NCBI GenBank assembly: GCA_963693005.1
Contig: OY843726.1
Location: forward strand, 930,001-994,000
Direction: 5' to 3'
DNA: 64,000 bases
Source of the DNA: Bodonicaedibacter sp963693005
GTDB taxonomy: Bacteria; Pseudomonadota; Alphaproteobacteria; UBA6184
Shown: in pieces, positions 18,389 to 27,475 of the stretch
Layout of the letters: each line of letters begins with the position of its first letter
Numbering within the stretch: position 1 is the first letter of the stretch
Made by a program: the position numbers and the translations under genes
Notes under the pieces: generated by a model
The model's input: only the letters and a program-made list of their open reading frames with translations
Database searches by the model: none
What the model was told of the DNA's origin: nothing

Positions 18389-19486
18389 CTAATTTGTATC
18401 TATGGGAATTAATAGATCTGCATGGTCTATCCCCGATACAAGTTGATGGAATAAAATGTACCTAACGCTCTTAGAAGAATTGGTTGAGAAATTAGGCGAG
18501 GTATAAAGCGATTGAATTTTTCCTGGAGCAGTCTTAGTAAACTCTTCTATGTTTAAGCCCAGTGTTGATATTAGAAAGTGTGCTGTGTGAACATCTAGCC
18601 ATTGATTGTAATCTTGGTAGATTTTGTGTAAAACGTCTTTCTTTTCTGTATGGGGCAACTCTTGAAATGTCGGATGTTGATTTTCTGTTGGAGCTCTAAA
18701 AAGGTTTTCTAAAGAATGTTTTTGAGCAAAGCAGTTTAAAATAACTGCGATTACTTGGTTGTACTGAGAGGTCTTTTGAATGAGAGCTGCCTCCACTGGA
18801 GAGGAGAAGAACTTCGTTATTTCAGACTGCAAAACAAGAGAGTCGGTTATTAAGATAGCCTGTGCTTCTGCAATAGTAGCCCCACTATGGATTAGATCGT
18901 TTATTTTTATCTGTAAAGTGAGTAACGTGGATATTAGTTGCTCTTTATTAGGTAGATCATCTGAAATTCCCTCTGTTGTCCATTTCTCGTTAAGTTCATT
19001 GCTTAGGGTGTTTGATAGTTTTAGTAAGTCAGAGGGTTGTTCTAAAGTTTGAACTCTATTAATAATCAAGCGTTCTAGGCGATTTAATGTCGTATAAGCG
19101 TCGACTAAGGATGAGAGCGGACCCGAGGCTATAGGATCATACAGGTTAACTTGCTCCTGTAAAGTTTCGACCAGCTGTTTGCGGGTAATTCCTAAGGCAT
19201 AAAAATAACAATTTCCATCTGGAGTTACGGAAACTCTTCTGAATTTACGTTCGGTTGCAATGTCGGTGTAAATGTTATGTGTAACCCCGGGTTGTTCTTT
19301 ATAGTATTGATCAAAACTTTCCTCAGGCGGAAGAGGTCTATCTAAAGATGGAGGTTGTTCTATAACACAATGAATAGGGATAGGCAGCGACATTGAATAA
19401 CTATCGGCATCTTCAGGCAAAATGTTACGTGAAGATAAGAGTGGGATAGAAGCAAGCAGGCAAATAAAATATATAAAGCAGCGCAT
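18389..19486 (-). CDS. Exported OTU-like cysteine protease, second copy
   Basis: 365 residues with a signal peptide (1-20, CFIYFICLLASIPLLSS). The motif VTPDGNCYFYALG (C93) is a near-perfect OTU active site (DGNC-[LY]-F-x-A-[IL]). The C-terminal DHADLLIP (H355) is in the expected place for the OTU His-x-[ND]-x-L motif. About 250 residues of helical sequence lie between, more than in minimal OTUs. It shows little overall identity with the first OTU-like protein (14302-15126). No clear ribosome site before ATG 19486. Function as an exported deubiquitinase is inference from the catalytic motifs. Confidence 0.55.
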   Translation of the reverse strand: MRCFIYFICLLASIPLLSSRNILPEDADSYSMSLPIPIHCVIEQPPSLDRPLPPEESFDQYYKEQPGVTHNIYTDIATERKFRRVSVTPDGNCYFYALGITRKQLVETLQEQVNLYDPIASGPLSSLVDAYTTLNRLERLIINRVQTLEQPSDLLKLSNTLSNELNEKWTTEGISDDLPNKEQLISTLLTLQIKINDLIHSGATIAEAQAILITDSLVLQSEITKFFSSPVEAALIQKTSQYNQVIAVILNCFAQKHSLENLFRAPTENQHPTFQELPHTEKKDVLHKIYQDYNQWLDVHTAHFLISTLGLNIEEFTKTAPGKIQSLYTSPNFSTNSSKSVRYILFHQLVSGIDHADLLIPIDTN

Positions 19487-19522
19487 GAGTTATAAAGTAT
19501 AACTATCTTGTCAACCAGTCAA

Positions 19523-21538
19523 TTAATAATTGACGTTCCAGGAAAGAAAAAGTTCTGCACTAGAGTGAAATGGGTTAATAAGAGTAAGCGAGCATTTTGT
19601 TGTTTTGGTTGAAAATTGAGCTGAGAATGCAACGTCAACAGCTAAAGAAGAAGGTGAAATTTGAAGCTCTTGAGTTTGATAAAGAGCTTTTACAGTAGCT
19701 GCTAAACAGAAATTTTCGCTGTCTGAACTATGGGTGAGCTTAGAAGATAATAGGGCTTCTGGATGCAAGGTATGGAAGGCAACCTGATGAGGAGTTTCGG
19801 GTAACATAAAATGCACGAAGCCAATAGAAGGTTTTATGCTTATGGAGCCAAATTTAAAGTTTCGCTCTAAGTGGGTTGTGTTGTTTAGGATGATTAATGG
19901 GGAGTTAGCGTCCGGCGTTAAAGCGTATGAATGCGCACAAGAGTTTGTTTTGTGAATATAATGATTAATTGTTAAATCGTAGTTATTAATACAAAAAGAG
20001 TGCCCAACTCCCAGGCTATTCGTGGTGCTGTATTTATGAGAGTCGTGGGTAGAGGCGGAGCTGATAGAAATGCGGGTTTTTCCAACCACTCCGGTGGAGC
20101 TTGCAGAAAATCCTTGAGCTGCGATTTGTGATTTCAGCGTTGAAATTTGCATGGTTTGAAAGGCTTGTTGGAGTGGTGGAGTGATGCGCGCAAATCCATT
20201 AGCTAGTGCATTTGAATCATCACTAATTTTGAGATATAAGCCTTCGGCGGTATTTGGTAGGTTGTCTTCAGAGGGGATAGGGAGCCTTTGGAGAGTAAGC
20301 TTTTTTCGTAACAGTTGACCGCTAGTTAAAAGCTGATCTGTATTGAGATCCTGTTGGAACCCAATATTTGATTTAATAATAAGTAAGGGTTTATTGGAAG
20401 GAGTGGTGTTTAATTCTGAAATTCCAGGAGCTGGGTTTAGAATTATTTTTCCTTTAAGTGTTGGCTTTTCACTGTCTAACCCCGAGTGTGTAAAAGGATA
20501 GTTCAGGGTAAGGGTTGAGACTTTTTCTTTTCCTAAAAATAAGTGCAATTCTGACCCGGCAAAAAAGTGTGCTGGACCGTTAATTGTTAAAACATGTTCG
20601 GGTATTTCAGTGTTTTTTGCATATAAAAACGTTTTATTTCTGGAATCTGAGGCTCGTTGTGAAAACATAATATTAGTTAAATCGGGCTCTCCGGATGTAA
20701 CACGTCGAGTTTGTAGATTGATGGTAGAGTTTCTGGAAGTTAATGTTCCCTGAAAATTGACTGAGTGAGTGGTAATAGTTGCATGATCAAGATTGACTGA
20801 ACCAGAACTCTCGATGGTTAGAACGCCAGTTTGAGTTAAGTCCCGATCATACTTAAGAGCTTTCTGTGCCATGAGTACGGATAAACCATACCCGTTTGTT
20901 AGATCTATAACGCTACCAGAATGCATATCTAGTTGACCAGTTTCCATTCTACCTCGGACATCAATCCAGGTGTGTTCACCCATAATAAGTCGATCTTGTA
21001 CAAGCAAAGTTGTGCTGTTATCTAGATCTCCAGGAATATATAGCCCGGTTGACTTTTCCATTTCCAAGTGCTGAAGGACGTGATTACTATCTGTTTGTAG
21101 AGTGGAAGCCTGGTGATCATTTGAAATTCGGGCTCTTGATTCGTTTTCAGGAGGCGGGCTTACTGAGCCATGCTGATCTGTCCAGCGCGTCGTATTTTCT
21201 GACCATTTGGGTAACTGATCGAGTTGGTCTTTGATAGACTCTTTTATGTCGTGTTCATCTCTTTGCTCAAGTGTGAGGTTATTTTTTGTATAGTGGTGTG
21301 TGTAATAATGTTGCAAGATTGGAGTTGCACGTGTTCGGACTGTATAAATGGCGGGCGCTACTCCAAGAGCTCCGGGTCTTATATTTACTGGAGAACTTGT
21401 TGTTGCGGTTGACGGGATAGACGTAGTTGTGTCAGTGGGGGCTGAGCTAGGGTTGTTTGGATCTTCACCTATGCATGCGGCCAATAGGCAAGAAATGCTA
21501 TAAAACAATCCATATTGTATGTACTTTTTTTTTGTCAT
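19523..21538 (-). CDS. Autotransporter-like lipoprotein (beta-helix plus C-terminal barrel)
   Basis: Signal peptide with a lipobox (SCLLAACIGE, Cys acylated) followed by a Ser/Thr/Pro-rich linker. A repetitive beta-strand passenger (about 165-300; strands such as LVQDRLIMGEHTWIDVRG and VLTIESSGSVNLDHATITTH) follows. The last ~200 residues look like an outer-membrane barrel with alternating strands and end in SWNVNY, with a terminal aromatic as in OMPs. The combination of lipid anchor and passenger resembles lipidated autotransporters such as NalP. Start ATG 21538. A second protein of similar design is at 28541-30808. Exact family not recognised. Confidence 0.5.
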   Translation of the reverse strand: MTKKKYIQYGLFYSISCLLAACIGEDPNNPSSAPTDTTTSIPSTATTSSPVNIRPGALGVAPAIYTVRTRATPILQHYYTHHYTKNNLTLEQRDEHDIKESIKDQLDQLPKWSENTTRWTDQHGSVSPPPENESRARISNDHQASTLQTDSNHVLQHLEMEKSTGLYIPGDLDNSTTLLVQDRLIMGEHTWIDVRGRMETGQLDMHSGSVIDLTNGYGLSVLMAQKALKYDRDLTQTGVLTIESSGSVNLDHATITTHSVNFQGTLTSRNSTINLQTRRVTSGEPDLTNIMFSQRASDSRNKTFLYAKNTEIPEHVLTINGPAHFFAGSELHLFLGKEKVSTLTLNYPFTHSGLDSEKPTLKGKIILNPAPGISELNTTPSNKPLLIIKSNIGFQQDLNTDQLLTSGQLLRKKLTLQRLPIPSEDNLPNTAEGLYLKISDDSNALANGFARITPPLQQAFQTMQISTLKSQIAAQGFSASSTGVVGKTRISISSASTHDSHKYSTTNSLGVGHSFCINNYDLTINHYIHKTNSCAHSYALTPDANSPLIILNNTTHLERNFKFGSISIKPSIGFVHFMLPETPHQVAFHTLHPEALLSSKLTHSSDSENFCLAATVKALYQTQELQISPSSLAVDVAFSAQFSTKTTKCSLTLINPFHSSAELFLSWNVNY

Positions 21539-21555
21539 TTTTTCGTACAATTCGT

Positions 21556-22302
21556 TTATTTCTGAGCTAGTGGTATTAGCTTCTGCCCTTTATGTATTAG
21601 ATTATACGCTTCTGGTGTTAGCGTGCCATCTTCGTTGTGAAGGATAAGGCCAGCGTATAGTTTTAGCGGGCCTTTTACGCACTTTCGTGCTTTAACAAGA
21701 ACACGCTTTGCTGGTTTTCCCATCTTTGGCCACAATGGAAACACTTCAATATTACCAAAGTGTACACCTAAAATAGTTAATATTTCGTCTAAGCGATGTG
21801 CTGAATGAATGAGGGTTAGGTGTCCTCGGGATTTTAGGGTGCGATGAGCTTCGTGAATCCACTTTTTTAGGCTTGTTTCCTGCTCTCCATGAGAAATTGC
21901 CTTGTTTTTTGAGGGGGAGTTGAGATAGTGGTTGAGATCAAAAAACGGAGGATTCATCATTACGTGATCGTAAAAGTGCCCAGGCATGATGCGGTCGGTT
22001 AAATTTCCCGCAAAAAGAGTAATCTGTTTGGAGTAGTCGTTGTCATCAATGCTGCGTTGTGTGATAGGCAGAATATCTTCCTGGATATCAAGGCCATGTA
22101 TGTGGATGTCTGGATGTTGAGTGGCAAGCGCAAGAGAGGCTGCGCCAGTTCCGATGCCTAGTTCTAAAACATACTGATTGGAGGTTGGATGCGTAAACGC
22201 GGCGAGCACCACTGAATCTAGCGCAAACCTATAACCTTTTAAAGGTTGCCATACTATGATGTTTTCTTCGAAAAGGGTTGTTTTTTCTAAATCAAGAGTC
22301 AT
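21556..22302 (-). CDS. TrmN6/YfiC-like SAM-dependent methyltransferase
   Basis: Predicted N6-adenine methyltransferase of the tRNA1(Val) A37 type. It has the N-terminal WQPLKGYRFALDSVVLAAF signature, the SAM motif VLELGIGTGAASLALA, and the catalytic NPPF motif in MMNPPFFD. The remainder follows the family to GLILHNEDG near the C-terminus. At 248 aa it is full length. Target nucleotide inferred from family. Confidence 0.85.
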   Translation of the reverse strand: MTLDLEKTTLFEENIIVWQPLKGYRFALDSVVLAAFTHPTSNQYVLELGIGTGAASLALATQHPDIHIHGLDIQEDILPITQRSIDDNDYSKQITLFAGNLTDRIMPGHFYDHVMMNPPFFDLNHYLNSPSKNKAISHGEQETSLKKWIHEAHRTLKSRGHLTLIHSAHRLDEILTILGVHFGNIEVFPLWPKMGKPAKRVLVKARKCVKGPLKLYAGLILHNEDGTLTPEAYNLIHKGQKLIPLAQK

Positions 22303-22615
22303 TTTTGCTCCAGGGGCCCATCATTAAGGAATCTTATCATAATTTGTAAAAAAGGACGTAGGGCTTTATGAGTCTGTAATGGTTTGGAGATCAGATTGAT
22401 ATTTCCATTCATGCAAGAACTTAGAGTTGGAGGCATAAGAGTAAATAGATGGTGTGCAAAATTAATTGAACGATCATTTAATTTTATGCAAAGTTAGTAG
22501 ATAAAAAATTTCGACACAAATATAAATCAGCTAATGCAGGGGGGAGAGCTTGGTTGGGGTTGCGTTATAACGCACCAGTTTAAGAAATAAGTCTGCGCCT
22601 AGTTTTTGTGGTATT
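22303..22615. other. Intergenic stretch with a 14-bp perfect palindrome
   Basis: 313 bp without a credible gene between two minus-strand genes. It contains TGCGTTATAACGCA (22561-22574), a perfect 14-bp palindrome that could be an operator. It also contains an imperfect AATTAA...TTTAATT dyad near 22460. No terminator or promoter stands out. Confidence 0.3.
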
Positions 22616-23056
22616 TTAGGGAGAAGTATTAGAATAAATAGACTGCGCGCGATTTAGAAATGCACTTAACATTGTGTCACCCATTTCGTTTAGAATGGGG
22701 GATATTATTTTTTTTAGTAGCCAGGATTTTGGCTCGAAATCAATTTGAAATTCTATACGACAACCTGCCCCTTCTAGAGTGAGTATCCACGTACTATTAA
22801 GGTGTTTTAAGCTGCCGTGTGTTTGCTGAATGTTGATTTTTTCGGGAGCCTGCATTGTAATATTTGATTGGAAAGTGCCAGTAAAGCCTTTGTATCCAAT
22901 GGACATATCTGCACGCATATGTGCATTGGAGGATTCATGGATATGCGTATTTTGGCAAAAGGGTAAAAAGTCGGGGTATTGTTCTACGTCCATAATCAGT
23001 TTAAATAGCTGATTGGGTGAAAAAGCAGACGTTGCCGATTTATGTAGCTGAGGCAT
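22616..23056 (-). CDS. ratA: RatA/COQ10-type START-domain protein
   Basis: Small START/polyketide-cyclase-like lipid-binding protein. In mitochondria COQ10 carries ubiquinone; the bacterial RatA name refers to a ribosome-association role shown in E. coli. Typical motifs are the N-terminal AFSPNQLFKLIMDVEQYPDFLPFC (given in part: VEQYPDFLP), the middle GYKGFTGTFQS and C-terminal FEPKSWLLKKI. It overlaps the end of lipA by 17 bp, the conserved lipA-ratA arrangement in alphaproteobacteria. Confidence 0.9.
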   Translation of the reverse strand: MPQLHKSATSAFSPNQLFKLIMDVEQYPDFLPFCQNTHIHESSNAHMRADMSIGYKGFTGTFQSNITMQAPEKINIQQTHGSLKHLNSTWILTLEGAGCRIEFQIDFEPKSWLLKKIISPILNEMGDTMLSAFLNRAQSIYSNTSP

Positions 23057-23942
23057 GTAGTTTTAACTGCTCTTCGCGGGCAAGGCGTAAGCGTGTAAAG
23101 TCATCGCCAGCATGATAAGATGAGCGTGTTAAAGGAGACGCAGATACCATGAGGAACCCTTTGCCTCGGGCCATTTTTTCCATAGTTTGGAAAGTGTCTG
23201 GATGGATGTAATCCATGACTGGATGGTGTTTTTGCGTGGGTTGTAGATATTGGCCAATGGTCATGAAATCTACTTCGGCCGAGCGCAAATCATCCATGAC
23301 CTGGTACACTTCTTTTGTTTCCTCTCCAAGGCCAACCATGATGCCAGATTTTGTAAAAATAGATGGGTCGGCATCTTTTACAAATGAAAGGATTTTTAGC
23401 GAATGGAAGTAACGTGCCCCGGGACGTACGGATTGATAAAGGCGAGGGACGGTTTCTAAGTTATGGTTAAAGACATCTGGTTTTGCGTCTATGACCTTTT
23501 CAATAGCGCTGCGTTTTCTGCGAAAATCGGGAGTGAGGACTTCGATAGTTGTTGTAGGGGAGCTGGTGCGGATGGCGCGAATAACGGCAGCAAAGTGGCC
23601 AGCCCCTCCATCATCTAAATCATCGCGATCAACCGACGTAATAACGACATGGTCTAACGCGAGCTTTCCCAAAGCTTCGGCAACACGTTCGGGTTCGTGG
23701 GGGTCAAGTAAGTCAGGGCGGCCGGTTGCAATGTTGCAAAAAGCACAGGCGCGGGTACACACACTGCCCAAGATCATAATGGTTGCGTGTTTTTTAGACC
23801 AACATTCCCCGATATTTGGGCAGGCTGCTTCTTCACACACTGTGTTTAAATTAAGCCCCTTGATGATGTTTTTTGTTTCTAAATATTCTTTTTGTACGGG
23901 GGCTTTAACACGAATCCAATCGGGTTTTTGTAGCTTTGTCAT
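23040..23942 (-). CDS. lipA: Lipoyl synthase
   Basis: Radical-SAM enzyme that inserts two sulfurs into octanoylated lipoyl domains. The auxiliary cluster cysteines are C36, C41 and C47 (CEEAACPNIGEC), and the radical-SAM cluster cysteines are C62, C66 and C69 (CTRACAFC). At 300 aa it is full length. It is in an lpdA-lipA-ratA operon, 14 bp after lpdA. Confidence 0.97.
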   Translation of the reverse strand: MTKLQKPDWIRVKAPVQKEYLETKNIIKGLNLNTVCEEAACPNIGECWSKKHATIMILGSVCTRACAFCNIATGRPDLLDPHEPERVAEALGKLALDHVVITSVDRDDLDDGGAGHFAAVIRAIRTSSPTTTIEVLTPDFRRKRSAIEKVIDAKPDVFNHNLETVPRLYQSVRPGARYFHSLKILSFVKDADPSIFTKSGIMVGLGEETKEVYQVMDDLRSAEVDFMTIGQYLQPTQKHHPVMDYIHPDTFQTMEKMARGKGFLMVSASPLTRSSYHAGDDFTRLRLAREEQLKLHASAT

Positions 23943-23956
23943 AGGTCTCCGTTAGG

Positions 23957-25348
23957 TTACATGTGGATGGCACGACCATAGGCATCTAGGACGCTTTCGT
24001 GAATCATTTCAGAAAGTGTTGGATGCGCAAAGATGGTGTGCATGAGTTCAGCTTCAGTTGTTTCAAGCTCTTTTGCAACACTAAAGCTTTGGATCATTTC
24101 AGTGACTTCTGGACCAATTAAGTGTGCGCCTAATAACTCGCCTGTTTTTTTATCAAAAATAGTTTTTACGAAGCCTTCCATATCACCCAAAGCTACCGAT
24201 TTTCCATTCCCTGCCGCGGCAAAGCGCCCGACGTTGATGTCGTAACCTTGGTCTTTTGCTTTTTGTTCTGTGAGACCAATGCTTGCAATTTGTGGATGCG
24301 TGTAGGTGCAACCAGGAATACTAGTTTTTTTGATAGTGTGCGGTGACTTGTTTGCAATTTTTTCGACACACATAATGCCTTCGTGGCTTGCTTTATGAGC
24401 TAACCAAGGGCCTGCGACAACATCGCCAATGGCGTAGATGCCAGGTTCGGCTGTTTCACAATATTCGTTGGTTAGTATGCGTGTGTTTTCAGTTTTGATT
24501 TTTGTAGATTCTAGACCGATGTTTTCGATGTTTCCTATAACACCCACTGCAGTAATAACGTTATCGTAGGTTTCGGTTTGTGCGCCTTTTGGCGTTTTAA
24601 GCACTGCATCTACTTTGTTGCCATTAACGGTAAGTGATTCTACCGTGGTTTTTGTAAGGATGTTGATGCCTTGAGATTCAAAAGCTTTTTGAGCACGCGT
24701 TGATATTTCTTTGTCTTCTTGTGGGAGAATTTGATCCATAACTTCTACAACGGTGACATTGCTGCCAAACGTATTGTAGAAGGAGGCAAATTCTGAACCG
24801 ATAGCACCACTGCCAACAACGAGTAGTTTTTTTGGAAGCTCATCGGGCACAAGGGCTTTTTTATACGTCCAGATATATTTTTCGTCGGGCTCTAAACCTT
24901 TTAATGTACGGGCGCGAGCTCCTGTTGCAAGAATAATATTTTTTGCAGTTAGAGTTGTGGTTTCTTTTTGTGTTGTTACTTGAACAGTTTTAGACCCGTT
25001 GAGCTTTCCTTTTCCTTCAAAAATTGCGACTTTATTTTTTTTGAGAAGGTGTTTTACACCGCCGGCTAACTGTTCGGATACTTTGCGTGAGCGGGCAACG
25101 ACTTTTTGTAGATCGAAGCTGACATTAGATGCAGATAGGCCAAATTCATTTGCATGTTGCATTAGGTGGTAGACTTCAGCGCTGCGCAGTAATGCCTTTG
25201 TGGGAATGCACCCCCAATTTAAGCAGATGCCACCTAGATGTTCTTTTTCAACAATGGCCGTTTTTAGACCCAGCTGTGCCGCGCGAATTGCAGCGACATA
25301 TCCACCAGGGCCAGACCCAATAACTATTAAATCGAATGAATTGCTCAT
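23957..25348 (-). CDS. lpdA: Dihydrolipoyl dehydrogenase
   Basis: E3 flavoenzyme of 2-oxo acid dehydrogenase complexes, reoxidising dihydrolipoamide with NAD. FAD-binding GSGPGGYVAA, redox disulfide C42/C47 in GGICLNWGCIPTKALL, a central NAD-binding GSGAIGSEFA, and the C-terminal His-Glu pair in HPTLSEMIHE. At 463 aa it is full length. Its pairing with lipA fits lipoate use by pyruvate dehydrogenase. Confidence 0.97.
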   Translation of the reverse strand: MSNSFDLIVIGSGPGGYVAAIRAAQLGLKTAIVEKEHLGGICLNWGCIPTKALLRSAEVYHLMQHANEFGLSASNVSFDLQKVVARSRKVSEQLAGGVKHLLKKNKVAIFEGKGKLNGSKTVQVTTQKETTTLTAKNIILATGARARTLKGLEPDEKYIWTYKKALVPDELPKKLLVVGSGAIGSEFASFYNTFGSNVTVVEVMDQILPQEDKEISTRAQKAFESQGINILTKTTVESLTVNGNKVDAVLKTPKGAQTETYDNVITAVGVIGNIENIGLESTKIKTENTRILTNEYCETAEPGIYAIGDVVAGPWLAHKASHEGIMCVEKIANKSPHTIKKTSIPGCTYTHPQIASIGLTEQKAKDQGYDINVGRFAAAGNGKSVALGDMEGFVKTIFDKKTGELLGAHLIGPEVTEMIQSFSVAKELETTEAELMHTIFAHPTLSEMIHESVLDAYGRAIHM

Positions 25349-25498
25349 TATATCCTTCTGTGTTTTCGTACAGTGTAATCAAAATGTTCTGTTGGCTCAA
25401 CTGATTTTGCGAATAGAGTGAGCTGAGCTAGAGTTATACTAGAAAACAAGGCGACCTCCTGGATGGCTTGCTCAAAGTATTATTACTTTAAAGAGAGC

Positions 25499-25732
25499 TT
25501 ATTTTTCGGAATCTTTTTTTCCAGTCTGTAAGCGCTTTGCTATTTTTCGTGAGGACTCTGCAGAATATTTAGGGCTTTTGAAGCTTTTAGGGTGGTTTTG
25601 TTTAGTTTCAAATTCCTCAATAACTGCCAATGCAGAAGGAGTTAACGGTTCATTATTAAGAAGTTCGTGACTGGCCGTGTTATTAGATATTGCGCTAGTT
25701 AATAGTGTAATTGCAGATATATAAAGTTTCAT
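25499..25732 (-). CDS. Small exported protein, unknown
   Basis: 77 residues from ATG 25732 (AGGAAAC upstream). Signal peptide (KLYISAITLLTSAIS) then a short, charged, probably disordered chain rich in Lys/Ser. No family recognised. It resembles in style the small exported proteins at 25906, 34244 and 43813. Confidence 0.5.
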   Translation of the reverse strand: MKLYISAITLLTSAISNNTASHELLNNEPLTPSALAVIEEFETKQNHPKSFKSPKYSAESSRKIAKRLQTGKKDSEK

Positions 25733-25831
25733 CACAGTTTCCTTTTTTTTTATTGTTAGTGATTAGTTTCGTGTGTCGTTAGTTTTATAACGAAGAGGCT
25801 GACGTGTAGTTAATAAGAGTTCGATTTGCTG

Positions 25832-25862
25832 AAAAGGTCTAACCATTGTTAGACCTTTTTCG
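25832..25862. terminator. Terminator hairpin, 11-bp stem
   Basis: Perfect AAAGGTCTAAC / GTTAGACCTTT stem with a CATT loop. T runs lie on both strands (longer on +). It lies downstream of the minus-strand gene at 25906 and upstream of the minus-strand gene at 25499. Confidence 0.75.
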
Positions 25863-25905
25863 TTACAGCGTGGATTTACCCTGCTTGAGTCCCTGATGTA
25901 TATAC

Positions 25906-26205
25906 TTATTGATGGTTCTTCCCACGAAGGCGAGGCTGTTGTATTTTGCCTCGTTGAGAATTGAAGCTTGGGGTGCTTGATTGTAGATTTTCTTTTCTTT
26001 TAGGGTAGGACTTGGGTGAAGATGGTGATTGCGGTTTAGACCCTTGGGTCTTGACGGTGTCAGATACCTGAGCAACTACTTCTGTTGTTTGCGTTTTTGA
26101 TGGGCTGCTTTGCTCTTCTTGAGAAAGTTCATTTGTCGCAGATAGTTGGGAAGCACTTAAAATTGCAACGAAAGTAGCAACATAAAAAGTGGTTACTTTT
26201 AACAT
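25906..26205 (-). CDS. Small exported low-complexity protein, unknown
   Basis: 99 residues: signal peptide (about 1-23, ATFVAILSASQLSA) then a Ser/Gln/Pro/Lys-rich basic tail with SQEEQSSPSK and SPSSPKSYPKRK. Probably disordered. GGATATAC is a weak ribosome site. No family recognised. Confidence 0.5.
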   Translation of the reverse strand: MLKVTTFYVATFVAILSASQLSATNELSQEEQSSPSKTQTTEVVAQVSDTVKTQGSKPQSPSSPKSYPKRKENLQSSTPSFNSQRGKIQQPRLRGKNHQ

Positions 26206-26241
26206 TATGTATATCCTTATTATTTTTATTATTTAGATAGT

Positions 26242-27414
26242 TTAAACACGTTCGATCGCGATGGCAATACCTTCTCCACCACCAATACACAATGCAGCTA
26301 TCCCTTTTTGTAAGTTATTCTGTTCTAATGCGTGTAATAAGGTGGTAACAACGCGCGCTCCGGAAGCACCAAGAGGGTGTCCTAATACAAGTGCGCCGCC
26401 ATGAATATTAACTTTTTCAGCGGGAATATTAAGGTCTCGCATGGCAGCAAGTGGAACCACTGCAAATGCTTCGTTAATTTCAAATAGATCTATATCTTCA
26501 ACTGACCAGTTAGCTTCTGACATTGTTTGTTTGATGGCATTTACGGGAGCTGTTGTGAACCATTGTGGCTCATGAGAGTAGGTAGCGTATGCACGAATGA
26601 TTGCGCGGGGATTTAATCCGGCTGACTTTCCTGCGGCTTCTGAACCGAGTAGTACGGCTGAGGCACCATCAGAAATAGGGCTGGCACTGGCGGCTGTGAT
26701 GGCTCCATCTGGTTTGAAAGCAGGGCGCAGTTTAGAAATTTTTTCTGGTTTTGCTTTTCGAGGGCCTTCGTCATGTTCTACAGTAAAAGGAGATCGTCCG
26801 CCTATTTCAATGGGAGTGATTTCGTTGATGAAATAACCGGCTTCTTGAGCAGCAAGTGCTTTTTTTGTTGAGCCAAGGGCAAAGGCATCTTGCTCTTCGC
26901 GGCTAAAGTTATATTTTTCAGCTAACCGCTCTGCAAGAACACCCATGGAAGTTCCTGGTTTTTCATAGGCGTCTTCTAGTCCATCTAGGGCCATGTGGTC
27001 CATGAGCTGCGTATGGCCATATTTCTGACCTTTTCGAGCATTTGGCATTAGAAAAGGTGCATTACTCATGCTTTCCATGCCACCTGCTACAACAAGGTTA
27101 TGACGACCTAAGCGAATACTATCTGCGGCCATCATAATGGCTTTTAGACCAGACCCGCAGACTTTGTTGATAGTCGTAGCGTTGACCTGTTGAGAGAGGC
27201 CAGATTTTAAGGCAGCCTGACGAGCAGGAGCCTGCCCCAGGTTGGCAGGAAGCACACTTCCCATAACGACTTCTTCAATTAAATTTGTATCAATATCAGT
27301 GGTTGCTGCTTTAATAGCGGCAGCGCCCAGATCAATGGCAGATTGTGTGCTAAGTTCACCTAAAAACGCACCCATTGGCGTGCGTTTTGCATTAAAAATC
27401 CAAACATCACTCAT
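26242..27414 (-). CDS. Acetyl-CoA C-acetyltransferase (thiolase)
   Basis: Condenses two acetyl-CoA or cleaves acetoacetyl-CoA. Nucleophile C86 in NKVCGSGLKA, NEAFAVVPL, the catalytic His in GGALVLGHPLGASGAR, and C-terminal CIGGGEGIA with the second Cys. At 390 aa it fits PhaA/AtoB-type biosynthetic thiolases. No phaB/phaC is nearby, so the pathway (PHB, ketone body or lipid breakdown) cannot be told from context. Confidence 0.93.
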   Translation of the reverse strand: MSDVWIFNAKRTPMGAFLGELSTQSAIDLGAAAIKAATTDIDTNLIEEVVMGSVLPANLGQAPARQAALKSGLSQQVNATTINKVCGSGLKAIMMAADSIRLGRHNLVVAGGMESMSNAPFLMPNARKGQKYGHTQLMDHMALDGLEDAYEKPGTSMGVLAERLAEKYNFSREEQDAFALGSTKKALAAQEAGYFINEITPIEIGGRSPFTVEHDEGPRKAKPEKISKLRPAFKPDGAITAASASPISDGASAVLLGSEAAGKSAGLNPRAIIRAYATYSHEPQWFTTAPVNAIKQTMSEANWSVEDIDLFEINEAFAVVPLAAMRDLNIPAEKVNIHGGALVLGHPLGASGARVVTTLLHALEQNNLQKGIAALCIGGGEGIAIAIERV

Positions 27415-27475
27415 GTTGTTTTCTCACCTAATATTAGTTTTTCTATATCATAGAGGGGAGAGTTCTAACGAAACG

